From the NCBI GenBank assembly GCA_035910535.1, contig JAMHXF010000042.1, positions 177,446-241,445 on the forward strand: a stretch of DNA of 64,000 nucleotides, in the 5' to 3' direction. The stretch's first letter is position 1; every line of letters starts with the position of its first letter. This DNA is from Archangium_A sp035910535 (GTDB lineage Bacteria > Myxococcota > Myxococcia > Myxococcales > Myxococcaceae). The notes beneath the pieces were generated by a model. It ran no database searches. It was given only the letters and a program-made list of their open reading frames with translations, and was not told the DNA's origin. Positions 40,923 through 49,900 of the stretch are shown in pieces. The translations under genes and the position numbers were made by a program.

Positions 40923-41519
40923 TCACGGCCACTCGAGAACGTAGAGGCAGTCTGCGCAGCCGAGCTCGAGTCGGTTGATCGCCGTCGGCAGGCCTCGAAC
41001 CGTGCACGTCACGTCGGGCTCTGCATTCACACGCGCGACGGTCTCGTCGAACTCGTCGCCCATGGCGAGGTACCCGAAGGCGCGCCCGTCAGCGAAGGAC
41101 ACGTCGTAGCCGCAGGCGCTCGGGTCGTGAAAGCGCGCCACGAAGTTGCCGAGCGACTCCGTCGAACCGGCAGCGCAGCTCCTCGTGATGCGGCCTGCGG
41201 CGGTCTCATCGAAGAGGTTGCAGCCGTCCATGCTGCAGCTCGACGGGCGCTCGACGCAGCTCGTGCAGCCATCGACGGTCGAGCACGTACGCGGCCCTTC
41301 GCAGTCGAAGACGCAGCGCTCGTTGAAGCACGATCGCACCGGGGCGGCGCTCTCGCCACCGCACGCTCTGGGCGCGGCCCTGACGGTGCAGTCTCGGTCG
41401 CTCTTGCAGCGCTCACCCGAGTCGGGCGTCGACGAAACTCCGGCATCGACACCCTCCGACACCGGCTCAAGGCACTGACAACCGCTCACGGCGAAGAGCA
41501 ACACGAGCACGATCTTCAC
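40923..41519 (-). CDS. Cys-rich lipoprotein
   Basis: A 198-residue lipoprotein starting VKIVLVLLFAVSGCQC, with lipobox VSGC. The first half is Cys-rich (CKSDRDCTVRAAPRACGG, CSTVDGCTSC), the pattern of many short disulfide-bonded myxobacterial surface proteins. I chose GTG at 41519, which overlaps the TGA of the hydrolase gene (GTGA) and follows GGAGG at good spacing. No enzymatic motif is visible. Co-translation with the hydrolase suggests joint regulation. Confidence 0.72.
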   Translation of the reverse strand: MKIVLVLLFAVSGCQCLEPVSEGVDAGVSSTPDSGERCKSDRDCTVRAAPRACGGESAAPVRSCFNERCVFDCEGPRTCSTVDGCTSCVERPSSCSMDGCNLFDETAAGRITRSCAAGSTESLGNFVARFHDPSACGYDVSFADGRAFGYLAMGDEFDETVARVNAEPDVTCTVRGLPTAINRLELGCADCLYVLEWP

Positions 41520-42049
41520 GGGCAGACCTCCGAGAGCCACCTGGCCGCTTCGTCGAGCGCGCCAGCTTCTTTCGAACCAAAACTGTGGCCGGCATTCTGA
41601 ACGACGTGCAGCGAGAGCTTCGGGTTGCTCGCGATGAGCGGCTTGAAGACAGGCAACGGCCCGAGTTCATCGCGAGCGCCCTGAATGATCAACGTGGGCA
41701 CCGTGAGCGACTTCAACGCGAGCTCATCGCGCGGTCGCGGCTTCGAAGGTGGCCGAAGCGGAAAGCCGAGCAACACGACCGCCTCTAACGTGCGCTGCGC
41801 CGCGAGCCGAATCGACAACCGACCTCCGAATGAACGGCCGACGAGCGCCAGCGGGCCACGCACGTTCTTCAATTCGTCGCGGAGCCACGCCACGTGGTGA
41901 TCGAGATCTTCGACCAGCTTGAGCCGCGGAGGCGCGAGGCGCAGACACTCGAACTCCAGCGCCTCGAGGCGCGCCGACAACTTCACGAGAATCGGCTGCT
42001 CTGCGCTGCCGTTGAACCCGGGCAGCAAGACGATCTTCGCCCGACTCAC
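41516..42049 (-). CDS. alpha/beta hydrolase (KANL3/Tex30-like)
   Basis: A 177-residue short alpha/beta hydrolase. It opens KIVLLPGFNGSAEQPILVKL. The nucleophile elbow is LVGRSFGGRLS (G-x-S-x-G), the acid is likely D in IIQGARDELGP, and the His is in NAGHSFG. All three are in normal order. The short length and RSFGGR elbow match the Tex30/KANL3 group, probably a lipase or esterase-like enzyme. I chose GTG at 42049, overlapping the TGA of the TPR gene; the longer ORF lies inside the TPR gene out of frame. Confidence 0.82.
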   Translation of the reverse strand: MSRAKIVLLPGFNGSAEQPILVKLSARLEALEFECLRLAPPRLKLVEDLDHHVAWLRDELKNVRGPLALVGRSFGGRLSIRLAAQRTLEAVVLLGFPLRPPSKPRPRDELALKSLTVPTLIIQGARDELGPLPVFKPLIASNPKLSLHVVQNAGHSFGSKEAGALDEAARWLSEVCP

Positions 42050-44016
42050 GAGCGACGCGCCTGCAACAACCTCGGCAAGGCACCCGGCTTCGCGCCTTCG
42101 AACTCGAAGAGCAGCCGCTCGCGGAACTGCTTGAGGCCGTCCCAGTCGAGCTCCAGGTGCCCGTGCGCGACGGGATCTCGCAGCGTCTCTTTGCCCCACG
42201 TCACGAAGCGCGTGAACGAGTCCCAGAATGGGTCGGGCACGTCGAACCGCTCCGCGAGGAACTGCGAGAAGATCGCCAGGTACCGCTCGGCGCGCCGGTC
42301 GAGCACGCGGGCGACCTCACCCATCGACGGTGGCCGCGCGTCGAGCTCCTGATCGAACGTCTCGAAGAAGTGGTCGAAGTACTCCACCCGGGAGCCGCGC
42401 CGCTCGCGCACGCCGTCTTCGAGGAACTTCGCGCGCAGCCCACGCGCGTCGAGCCACGCGCCGAACGGCTGCACCAACAGCTCCACGAGGCTGCGCTCGA
42501 ACGCACCCGAGAAGAGCACCGAGACCGCCGCCGCCGGGAGCTCCGTGTAGAGCGCGAGTTGATACGTGCGCTCGGCGACGCGGAGCATGCTCCACAAGCG
42601 CTCCGGGCACTCGGTCTTGCCGAAGGCCTCGCGCAGGTTGTCTTGTGACTTGCCGTCGATGTCGCGTTCACGCTCTTCGAGCTCCGCGCGCACCCGCGCC
42701 GGCGCTTCACGCTGAACCTGCTCGGTCACGGCCTGCGCGTTGGCGCGCTCGGCTTCGAGGCGCTTCACCTCACGCTTGAGGCGCTCCACCTCGTTCTCAC
42801 GCATGAGGTAGCGGCGGCGCATGGCGTCGGCCTGCGAGTGCGCCGCAGCGACCCGCTCAGCTGCCGACGACTCGACGGCCTGTCTCCAATTGAGCCGCCG
42901 CGCCGTGAGCTCCAGCGCGCGCTTCGCTTCGGGCTCGTCGGGGTCCAACGCCAACGCCGCGTTGAAGCGGAGCTGCGCCGTCTCGAAGTCGCCCTGCTCC
43001 GCCGCGAGGTGGCCGAGATCGACGTTCGGCCCGGAGCCGATGTGCGGCAGCGAGGCTTCAGGCAGCGCCAACGCCGCGCCGAGCACCTCGAGCGCCTGCG
43101 CACGATCGCCCGTCAGGCGCAGCGCGCGCCCTCGCGTCGACAGCAACTCGAAGCGCCACGCTGAAGCGTCGGTGGGCGGCGGCGTGGCTTCGGCGCGCGC
43201 CAACAACTCGAGCGCGGTCTGCGGCGCACCACGGAGGTTGTGAAGCTGCGCGAAGAGCAGCAGATCTTCACCCGACGCGCCCTGCGCTTCACGCCGCGTC
43301 ATCACCGCGTCGGCGGCCGCGCGATCTCCGGCGAGCTCCGCGGCGTAGGCCATGCGCGAGAGCTGATGCGGCCCCACGTTGCCGGCGGCGTCGAGCTGCT
43401 GCCACGTCGACCACGCGCTCTTCGCGTCACCACGGAGCACCGCGAGATCGGCTCGCAGCGCGCGCGCGGCGAACAACAACATCGGCACGCTGCTCGCGGC
43501 GTTCTCGACCTGCGCGGCCAGCCGCTCGGCCTCGGCGTGTTGACCTCGGCGCAGCTTCGCCATGGCCAGCACCAGGCGCGTGTCGTCTCCGCCGCCGACC
43601 AACAGCGCGCGGGTGAGCTGCGCGTCGGCGTCTTCGGCGCGGCCGACGGCCAGCAGCGCCGCCGCGTACGCCGTGAGCGCCTGCGCGTCGCGGGGGAGCT
43701 TCTGCCGCGCGCGACCGAGATGCTCGAGCGCGCGCGCCGGTTGATCGCGATCGAGAAAAACCGAGCCGAGGCGACCTTCGAGCGCCGCGTCACCCGGGTG
43801 CAGCGCGAGGCCCTTCTCGAGCGTCGCCAGGGCCTCGTCGCTCTGGCCGTGCTGACGCTGCGCTTCACCCAGCATCGAATACGCAGCCGGTTCGTCGAAG
43901 CCCGCCTCGAGCACGGGACGCACGAGCGCCACCACGTCTGCCCACTCGGAGCGTTCGAGGTGCAGCCGTGCCTGTTCCAACTGAGCGATCGCCCGCCGCT
44001 TGTTCAGCCCGGCCAC
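42046..44016 (-). CDS. large TPR-repeat protein with coiled coil and helical C-terminal domain
   Basis: A 656-residue cytoplasmic protein. Residues 10-390 contain about ten TPR-like repeats (for example ALATLEKGLALHPGDAALEGRLG and AQLRFNAALALDPDEPEAKR). A coiled coil (about 415-465) follows, and then a helical domain (FFETFDQELDARPPSMGEVARVLDRRAERYLAIFSQFLAERF) that I do not recognise as a named family. The start is GTG at 44016. It probably acts as a scaffold. It is the first gene of a coupled series with the hydrolase and Cys-rich lipoprotein. Confidence 0.78.
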   Translation of the reverse strand: MAGLNKRRAIAQLEQARLHLERSEWADVVALVRPVLEAGFDEPAAYSMLGEAQRQHGQSDEALATLEKGLALHPGDAALEGRLGSVFLDRDQPARALEHLGRARQKLPRDAQALTAYAAALLAVGRAEDADAQLTRALLVGGGDDTRLVLAMAKLRRGQHAEAERLAAQVENAASSVPMLLFAARALRADLAVLRGDAKSAWSTWQQLDAAGNVGPHQLSRMAYAAELAGDRAAADAVMTRREAQGASGEDLLLFAQLHNLRGAPQTALELLARAEATPPPTDASAWRFELLSTRGRALRLTGDRAQALEVLGAALALPEASLPHIGSGPNVDLGHLAAEQGDFETAQLRFNAALALDPDEPEAKRALELTARRLNWRQAVESSAAERVAAAHSQADAMRRRYLMRENEVERLKREVKRLEAERANAQAVTEQVQREAPARVRAELEERERDIDGKSQDNLREAFGKTECPERLWSMLRVAERTYQLALYTELPAAAVSVLFSGAFERSLVELLVQPFGAWLDARGLRAKFLEDGVRERRGSRVEYFDHFFETFDQELDARPPSMGEVARVLDRRAERYLAIFSQFLAERFDVPDPFWDSFTRFVTWGKETLRDPVAHGHLELDWDGLKQFRERLLFEFEGAKPGALPRLLQARRS

Positions 44017-44025
44017 GCGTGCACC

Positions 44026-44247
44026 CTAAGTCCGGCGACGAAAGAAGTCGCGGGTGACGATGTCCGGCGGCGCCTTCGCGGCGACCGGCTCCGACGCAAC
44101 AGGCAGCGGCGCGCCCGTCAACGCGGCGATCAATTCGTCGCGCGTCTTGAGCTTCGACGCTGCCGAGCCCAGGCGTTCGCGCGCGAGCGTCAACAGCTCC
44201 CTCAATGTGCGCTGGGCGAAGTCTTCCACGAGCGCCGCACTTCTCAC
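44026..44247 (-). CDS. small SAP/Rho-N-like ORF resembling the N-terminus of DUF4912 proteins
   Basis: A 73-residue ORF beginning MRSAALVEDFAQRTLRELL, GTG start. Residues 14-43 (TLRELLTLARERLGSAASKLKTRDELIAAL) have the SAP or Rho-N helix pattern. The sequence then reaches PPDIVTRDFFRRRT and stops. The sequence VTRDFF is where the DUF4912 domain begins in myxobacterial proteins of this type, as I remember them, so this may be a truncated copy. It is 9 bp upstream of the large TPR gene and overlaps no other gene in frame. Alternatively it is a real small DNA/RNA-binding protein. Confidence 0.5.
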   Translation of the reverse strand: MRSAALVEDFAQRTLRELLTLARERLGSAASKLKTRDELIAALTGAPLPVASEPVAAKAPPDIVTRDFFRRRT

Positions 44248-44275
44248 TGAGTGCCAGCCCGGTCAACGTGCCAAC

Positions 44276-46912
44276 ATGCAACGAGCCGTGAGCGACCTGC
44301 CGCGACTGTTGCTGTGTGTGTTCGACGTGGTGCCTTCACCCACGGCGATCTCACGTCGCTTGACCGAGTACCTGAAGGGCCTCTCCGAGCGGTACCAGGT
44401 CGTCGTGCTGTCGGTGAAGACGCCAGATCACACCCACATCGAGCGGTACCACGGCGCGCGGTTGCTGCGCGTGCCCGTCGGCTCCGGAGACCTCGCCGCG
44501 CGCGTGCAGTCGTTCGATCGCGCCGTGCGTCGCCAGCTCGAGAGCGAAGAGTACGTGATGGTGCACAGCTTCGATCCGTTCGGCGGCTACGCGCTGTGCG
44601 AGCAGCGCTCGGAGCTCGCCTACAAGGTCATCTACGACGCGTGCTCGCTGCCCTCGGTCGACCTCCCGTTTCTCTATTCAGAAGAAGAAGCCAACCGCCG
44701 CTTCATCGCCCGCGTGCGCCGTCAGGAGCTGTTCTGCCTGATGAACGCCGACATGGTGATCGTCGCCAACGAATTGACGCGCGAGTTCGTCACCGGCCTC
44801 GGCGTCGCGCGCGAGCAGGTGCAGGTGCTGCCGGCGCCGGTCGATCTCGCGCCGTACGCGCCTGAGGTGATGGGCGTGCCCGACGCCACGCCGATGAAGC
44901 TGCTGCACCTCGGCCACCAGGGCGACGCCCAGGATCTCCCGACGTTGATGGAGGCGATGCAGCTCGCGTTGCAGACCGTCGACGTGCGGCTCGCCATCGT
45001 CGGGCCGAAGCACGAAGCGCATCAGGCGCGGCTCGAAGAACAGGTGGCCGCGCTCAAGCTCACCGGCAAGGTCGAGTTTCAGCCGCCGGTGGTCCACGAC
45101 GATCTCCACAAGGTGCTGGCGACGGCCGACGTCGGGCTGTTGACGCTCTCTGACGTCGAGCGGAACAGCCGCGTGGGCTCCCCATTGGCGCGCCTGGGCG
45201 AATACCTCGCCGCCGGGCGCCCGGTGATCGCGGCCGACGTCCCCGCCGCGCGCGCGCTGCTGCCCGATGACGGCGTGGTGCTGTACCGCCCGCAAGACCC
45301 CGTCTCTCTCGCCGACGCGATCGTCTCGTTGGCCACGGAGCCCACGCGCCGCGTGAAGCTCGGCCTCGCCGCGCGCGCCGCCAGCCTCGATCGTGACGCG
45401 GCGAAGGTTCGCGCCGATCTCGTCGCCATCTACGTCGGGTTGAGCGGCACCGGCGTGCGTGAGGTCGGTGACGCCGACGCGGCGAACCCCGACGAGGTCA
45501 CGCAGCTCGGTCGCTCGCTCAACGACGAAGACACCCAACGCAAGAAAGCCGCACAGCGCGAGTCACCCTCCGGGACCAACAAGGTCCGCACCGACCCGAA
45601 CATCGCCGCCGACGAGACCTCGCCCGAAGCCGCGATGGGCTCACGACCCGCCGTCATGGGCACGCCGCTGCGCGATGACGAGCCACCTGTCGTCGTCGGC
45701 GAAGAGGTGCACGCGCTCGCCGCCGAGCTGGGCCACGTGACGACGGAGCCCAACGCGCATCGCGTCACCGAGCCCCCCGTGGTGATGGGCATGCCATTGG
45801 CCGTCGCCACCAGGGCAAACCCGCTCGCGCCGACGCACGCCGACGTCGCTGAAGCGCTCGGAGACATCGCGAGCACGCCCACGCCGGCGCCGCTCGAAGC
45901 TCCCGTGCGCGCGAGCACACCCTTCGACGACGAGCCGCTGCACGTCGAGCACACGACGAAGGGCGCGCAGTTTTCGCCGCTTCCCGAACGTGCCCTCACG
46001 CCGCTCGAGACGGCCGCGCACGCAGCGCCCATTCTCGACCGCGTCCCCACGCCCATCGACGTCGCGCAGGAACCCTCTGTCGTCGTGGGCGTCGCGGTCT
46101 TCGCGCCACCAGTGCTCGAGCGCGTGCCCACGCCCGTCGACGTCGCGCAAGAACCTTCAGTCGTCGCGCCGCCCACGCTCGACTTCGTGCCGCTCGGGGT
46201 GCCCGTCGCCGAGAGCGTCGACGACGACGCGCCGTTCGCTGACGACGCCGACCTCGCGACGGTGCGTGGTGGGACGCCGGCGAAGGGCCTGAGCGCCGCG
46301 GTGCCGTGGCCGGCCGACGACGCCGATGAAGACGCCCCCTTCGTCGACGACGCGGATCTCGCGCCAGTCACCGGCCTCACGCCCGCGCTCGGCGTCGCGG
46401 CGATCCCGCCACGCCCGCCTCCGTTGGTGATTCCTCCCGTCGACCACGGCCCTCCGCCGCTGCGCACCACCTCCGGAGTCTTCGCGCAGCTCGCCACCGC
46501 GCCCGCCGCGCCGTCTCGCGCTGACGGCTTCGTGCCGCTGCTGACCCCGCCAGGCGCGCTGCCACCTCCGCGCACGGCGCCGCCGCCGTTGCCGCGCACG
46601 ACTTCAGGCGTCTTCTCGTTGCTGGGCTCCACGCCGTCGGCTTCGGGGCTCTTTCCTGAGCCGCCGAAGATCCCCAGGGCGAAGCCCGAGCCGTTGCCGC
46701 CGCCGGTGCCCGACGAAGTCACCAACGCGCCCGAAGAGCCGCTCGCCATGGCCGCTGAAGAAGCGGTGATGACTGTCGACACCGACTCGGCGCCGCCGCC
46801 CTCGGCCATCGACCCGTGGCTCGCGCAGCTCGTGCACGGCTACTGCCCGCCAGAATCTGGTCTCTTCGAGCGCCACACGCCGCCCACGACGATGCCTGGG
46901 CGCGATACGTGA
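44276..46912 (+). CDS. GT4-family glycosyltransferase with long acidic/proline-rich tail
   Basis: An 878-residue protein. Residues 6-385 are a GT-B glycosyltransferase of family 4 type: MVHSFDPFGGYALCE, VPTDIVAN-like VIVANELTREF, the LLHLGHQGDAQDLPTLMEA sugar-nucleotide region and RLGEYLAAGRPVIAADVP with the conserved Glu. The remaining 490 residues are disordered, Pro/Ala/Asp-rich and internally repeated, for example RVPTPIDVAQEPSVV twice and RTTSGVF twice. The start is ATG at 44276, with GTG at 44288 (VSDLPRLLL) as alternative. The donor and acceptor are unknown. It is followed 53 bp later by the AglZ-like gene. Confidence 0.82.
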   Translation: MQRAVSDLPRLLLCVFDVVPSPTAISRRLTEYLKGLSERYQVVVLSVKTPDHTHIERYHGARLLRVPVGSGDLAARVQSFDRAVRRQLESEEYVMVHSFDPFGGYALCEQRSELAYKVIYDACSLPSVDLPFLYSEEEANRRFIARVRRQELFCLMNADMVIVANELTREFVTGLGVAREQVQVLPAPVDLAPYAPEVMGVPDATPMKLLHLGHQGDAQDLPTLMEAMQLALQTVDVRLAIVGPKHEAHQARLEEQVAALKLTGKVEFQPPVVHDDLHKVLATADVGLLTLSDVERNSRVGSPLARLGEYLAAGRPVIAADVPAARALLPDDGVVLYRPQDPVSLADAIVSLATEPTRRVKLGLAARAASLDRDAAKVRADLVAIYVGLSGTGVREVGDADAANPDEVTQLGRSLNDEDTQRKKAAQRESPSGTNKVRTDPNIAADETSPEAAMGSRPAVMGTPLRDDEPPVVVGEEVHALAAELGHVTTEPNAHRVTEPPVVMGMPLAVATRANPLAPTHADVAEALGDIASTPTPAPLEAPVRASTPFDDEPLHVEHTTKGAQFSPLPERALTPLETAAHAAPILDRVPTPIDVAQEPSVVVGVAVFAPPVLERVPTPVDVAQEPSVVAPPTLDFVPLGVPVAESVDDDAPFADDADLATVRGGTPAKGLSAAVPWPADDADEDAPFVDDADLAPVTGLTPALGVAAIPPRPPPLVIPPVDHGPPPLRTTSGVFAQLATAPAAPSRADGFVPLLTPPGALPPPRTAPPPLPRTTSGVFSLLGSTPSASGLFPEPPKIPRAKPEPLPPPVPDEVTNAPEEPLAMAAEEAVMTVDTDSAPPPSAIDPWLAQLVHGYCPPESGLFERHTPPTTMPGRDT

Positions 46913-46965
46913 CGGCCTGAAACTCGCGATCATCGCGGTTTACCGGCCTCCGCAGCCGTAGCAGA

Positions 46966-49900
46966 GTGGCCGACGTGGAGCGCCGCGCCCTCATCGTCGA
47001 AAGCCAGAATGACTTTGCCCTGACCCTCGCCTCCGTTTTGAAGGGGGCGGGCTTTCAGACAAGCCTCGCAGCCAGCGCGGGTGACGCGCAGCGCGAGCTT
47101 GAAAAACGCAGACCTGACCTCGTGGTCTTGCGCGCGGAGCTCCCGGACCAGAGCGGCTTCGTGCTCTGCGGCACGATTCGTAAAGGTCGCTTCGGCCCCA
47201 ACGTGGCCGTCATTCTCCTCTCTTCTGATTCTGGTTCTGAGGCGCTGCAGCAGCACGCTTCGGGGCCCAACGCCGCTCACGGTTACCTCGCCTTCCCATT
47301 GGACATGGGGGAGTTCGCCCTCTTGGCTCAGCAAATCGTTCCGCCCGGTTCACCCAGCGCTTCCCTCGACGAGATGGACGGCGAACTCGACGCCGCGCTC
47401 AGCGGTGGCCCCGCCCCCGAATCGTCGCCCGCCGGCCCGCCGCCGCTGAAGACCGGTGGCCCGCCGCGCCTGCCGCGCCGCGAGCGCCGCAGCGCGCTGA
47501 CCGACGAAGACAAGTCGTTCCTCGATCGCGCGTTCGGCTCCATCGCCGACCGCAAAACCGAGCTGCTCGCTGAATCACGTGAAGTCCGTCGCCCGCCGCG
47601 CCGCGACGCCATGGGCACGCCCGAGGCGAAGATCCAGATCCTCCGGGACGAGCTCAAGTCACGCGAAGCGCAGATCGCGCGCATCTCCGAAATCTGGAGC
47701 GTGAGGGAGCGCGAGCTGCTCTCGGTCGAAGATCGGCTCAACGAGAAAGACGTCGAGATTCAGGGCCTCAAGATGCAGGGTGACGATCTCACCCGCCGCC
47801 TGAACGAGTCGCAGAACACGCTCGTCGAAAAAGAGCGCGAGCACGGCCGTCAGGTCGAAGACCTCCTGCTGCAGAAGTTCATCGGTGAAAAGGAAGTCAT
47901 CGAGGTCGTCTCGGCGAAGGAAAAAGAGGTCAACGTCCTCCGTCGCGAGAAGAGCTCGCTGGAAGACGAGATCGCGCGCAAGCAGCAAGACCTCGAGCAG
48001 CAGCGCAAGGAATACGAGCAGCTCGAGAAGGAATACCAGCTCGCGACGCTCGAGTTCGAGGTCAAAGAAAAGCAGCTCGCCGAGACCGTGCAGGCTCGCG
48101 AAGGCTCGCTTTCACAGCTCAACCAGGAGTTCGACGAGCAGCGCCAGCAGCTCGAGGCGACCGTCGGCGAACGCGACGCGAAGTACGCCGACTATGAGGG
48201 TCAGGTCGGCGCGCTGACCGAGACGCTCCAGAAGAACCAGGTCGAGCGCGACACGACGGTGATGGAGCTCGAGAGCAAGCTCCGCCTGTCGGAAGAGCAC
48301 GCGCAGCGCAGCGACACCGAAGGCGATCGCCTGCAGGCCGAGCTGGCCGACGCCCGCGCCCGCGCCGCTGAAAAAATCGGTGAGCTCGAAGGTGAGCTCG
48401 CTGGGCTCCGCAACGACCTCGAGGCGCTCGCCAACGAGAAGGCCGAGTCTGAGCAGGGGCTGCGCGAGCAGGTCACCGCGCGAGAAGGCCGCATCGAGCA
48501 GCTCGAGCGAGAGCTGGCCGACACCGTCGAGCGCAAGGATCGCAGCGAAGCCGAACTGCAGGCCGACATTCAGGCCAAGCTCGAGCGCATCGGCGAGCTC
48601 GAGGGTGAAGTCGAGGCCATCAAGGCGGCGCTGGCTGATCGCGAAGCAGAGCTCACCGGTGAGGTCGGCGAACTCGGCGCGCAGGTCAACGAGCTGACGC
48701 AGCTGAGCCAGACGCAGGCGCAGACCATCGCCGACCACGAGGCGACGCTCGCCGATCGACAGGGTCAGATCGACGCGCTCAACGCCGACGTCAGCGACAA
48801 GTCGGCGCGCATCAGCGACTTCGAGGCCCGCCTGTCGACCGCGCAAGAGACCATCGCCGAGCGCGATGGAGAAATCGGCGCGCTCAGGCAGACCGTCGAC
48901 GAGCGCGACACCGAGATCTCCGGGCTGCAGCAGCACGTCGCGCAGCGCGACGACAACATCTCGCGGCTGACCATGAGCCTCGAGGAGACGCAGAAGGCGC
49001 TGCTCCAGACGCAGGACCAGCTCAACGGCACCCAAGACGATCTCGAGACCAAGACGCAGGAGCACGCGTCGGTCTCCGAGGTGCTCGCGCGCACGCAGCA
49101 GGAGCTCGTGCAGGTTCGTGGTGAACGGGATCAACGCAACGGTGAAGTCAGCGCCGCTCGCAATGAGATCGACCGGGTCACCGGCCTCTTCCGCCAGACA
49201 GAGGCCGCCAAGGCGCACCTCGAAGAGCAGCTCTCAGGTGAAATCGGCGAGCTGAAGACCTCGCTGTCTGAAGCGCAGGGCAACTACGAAGCCGAAGCGC
49301 AGGCCCACGGGCAGTTGCAGCAACAGACCAGCGCGCAGATCGCGCAGCTCACGCAGCAGGGGCAGCAGCTCACCGCCACGCTGCAGGCCACGCAGGTCGA
49401 CCTCGCGGCAACCAGCGCCAACCTCGACGACACCGCCAAGTCGCTCGACATCGAGAAGCGGGCCCACGCCGACACCACACAGCACTACGAAGCCCGCGTC
49501 ACCGCGCTCGACGCCGAGCTCGCGCAGAGCCGTGAACAGTCGCAAGATCTCGCCGACCAGCTGCAGGCCACCAAGCAAGAGCTCGGCGCCCGCGTCTCGG
49601 AGCTCACGCAGCTCAACGCCAAGCTGGCCCACGCCGAAGACACGCGGCAACACCTCGAAGATCGCATCGCCACGTCGACCGACGAGTCGGGCCGCCGCGA
49701 AGAGCTGCTGCAGAACGACCTCGCCTCGAAGTCGAAGGAGCTCGCCGACACGCTGCGTAAGCTCACCACGCTGCAGCAGGAAAAGACGCGCCAGGTCGAC
49801 GCGCTCACCCGCGACGTCACCGCGCGCACCGAGGCAGGCAAGCAGCTCGAGGCCAAGCTCAAGGCGCTCTTCGACGAGTCGAAGAAGAAGACCGACGAGC

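Noticed and set aside
45430..46809. 459-residue Ser/Gly/Thr-rich minus-strand ORF opposite the glycosyltransferase tail
   Set aside because: A low-complexity mirror of the Pro/Ala/Asp-coding tail, with no signal, domain or start context.
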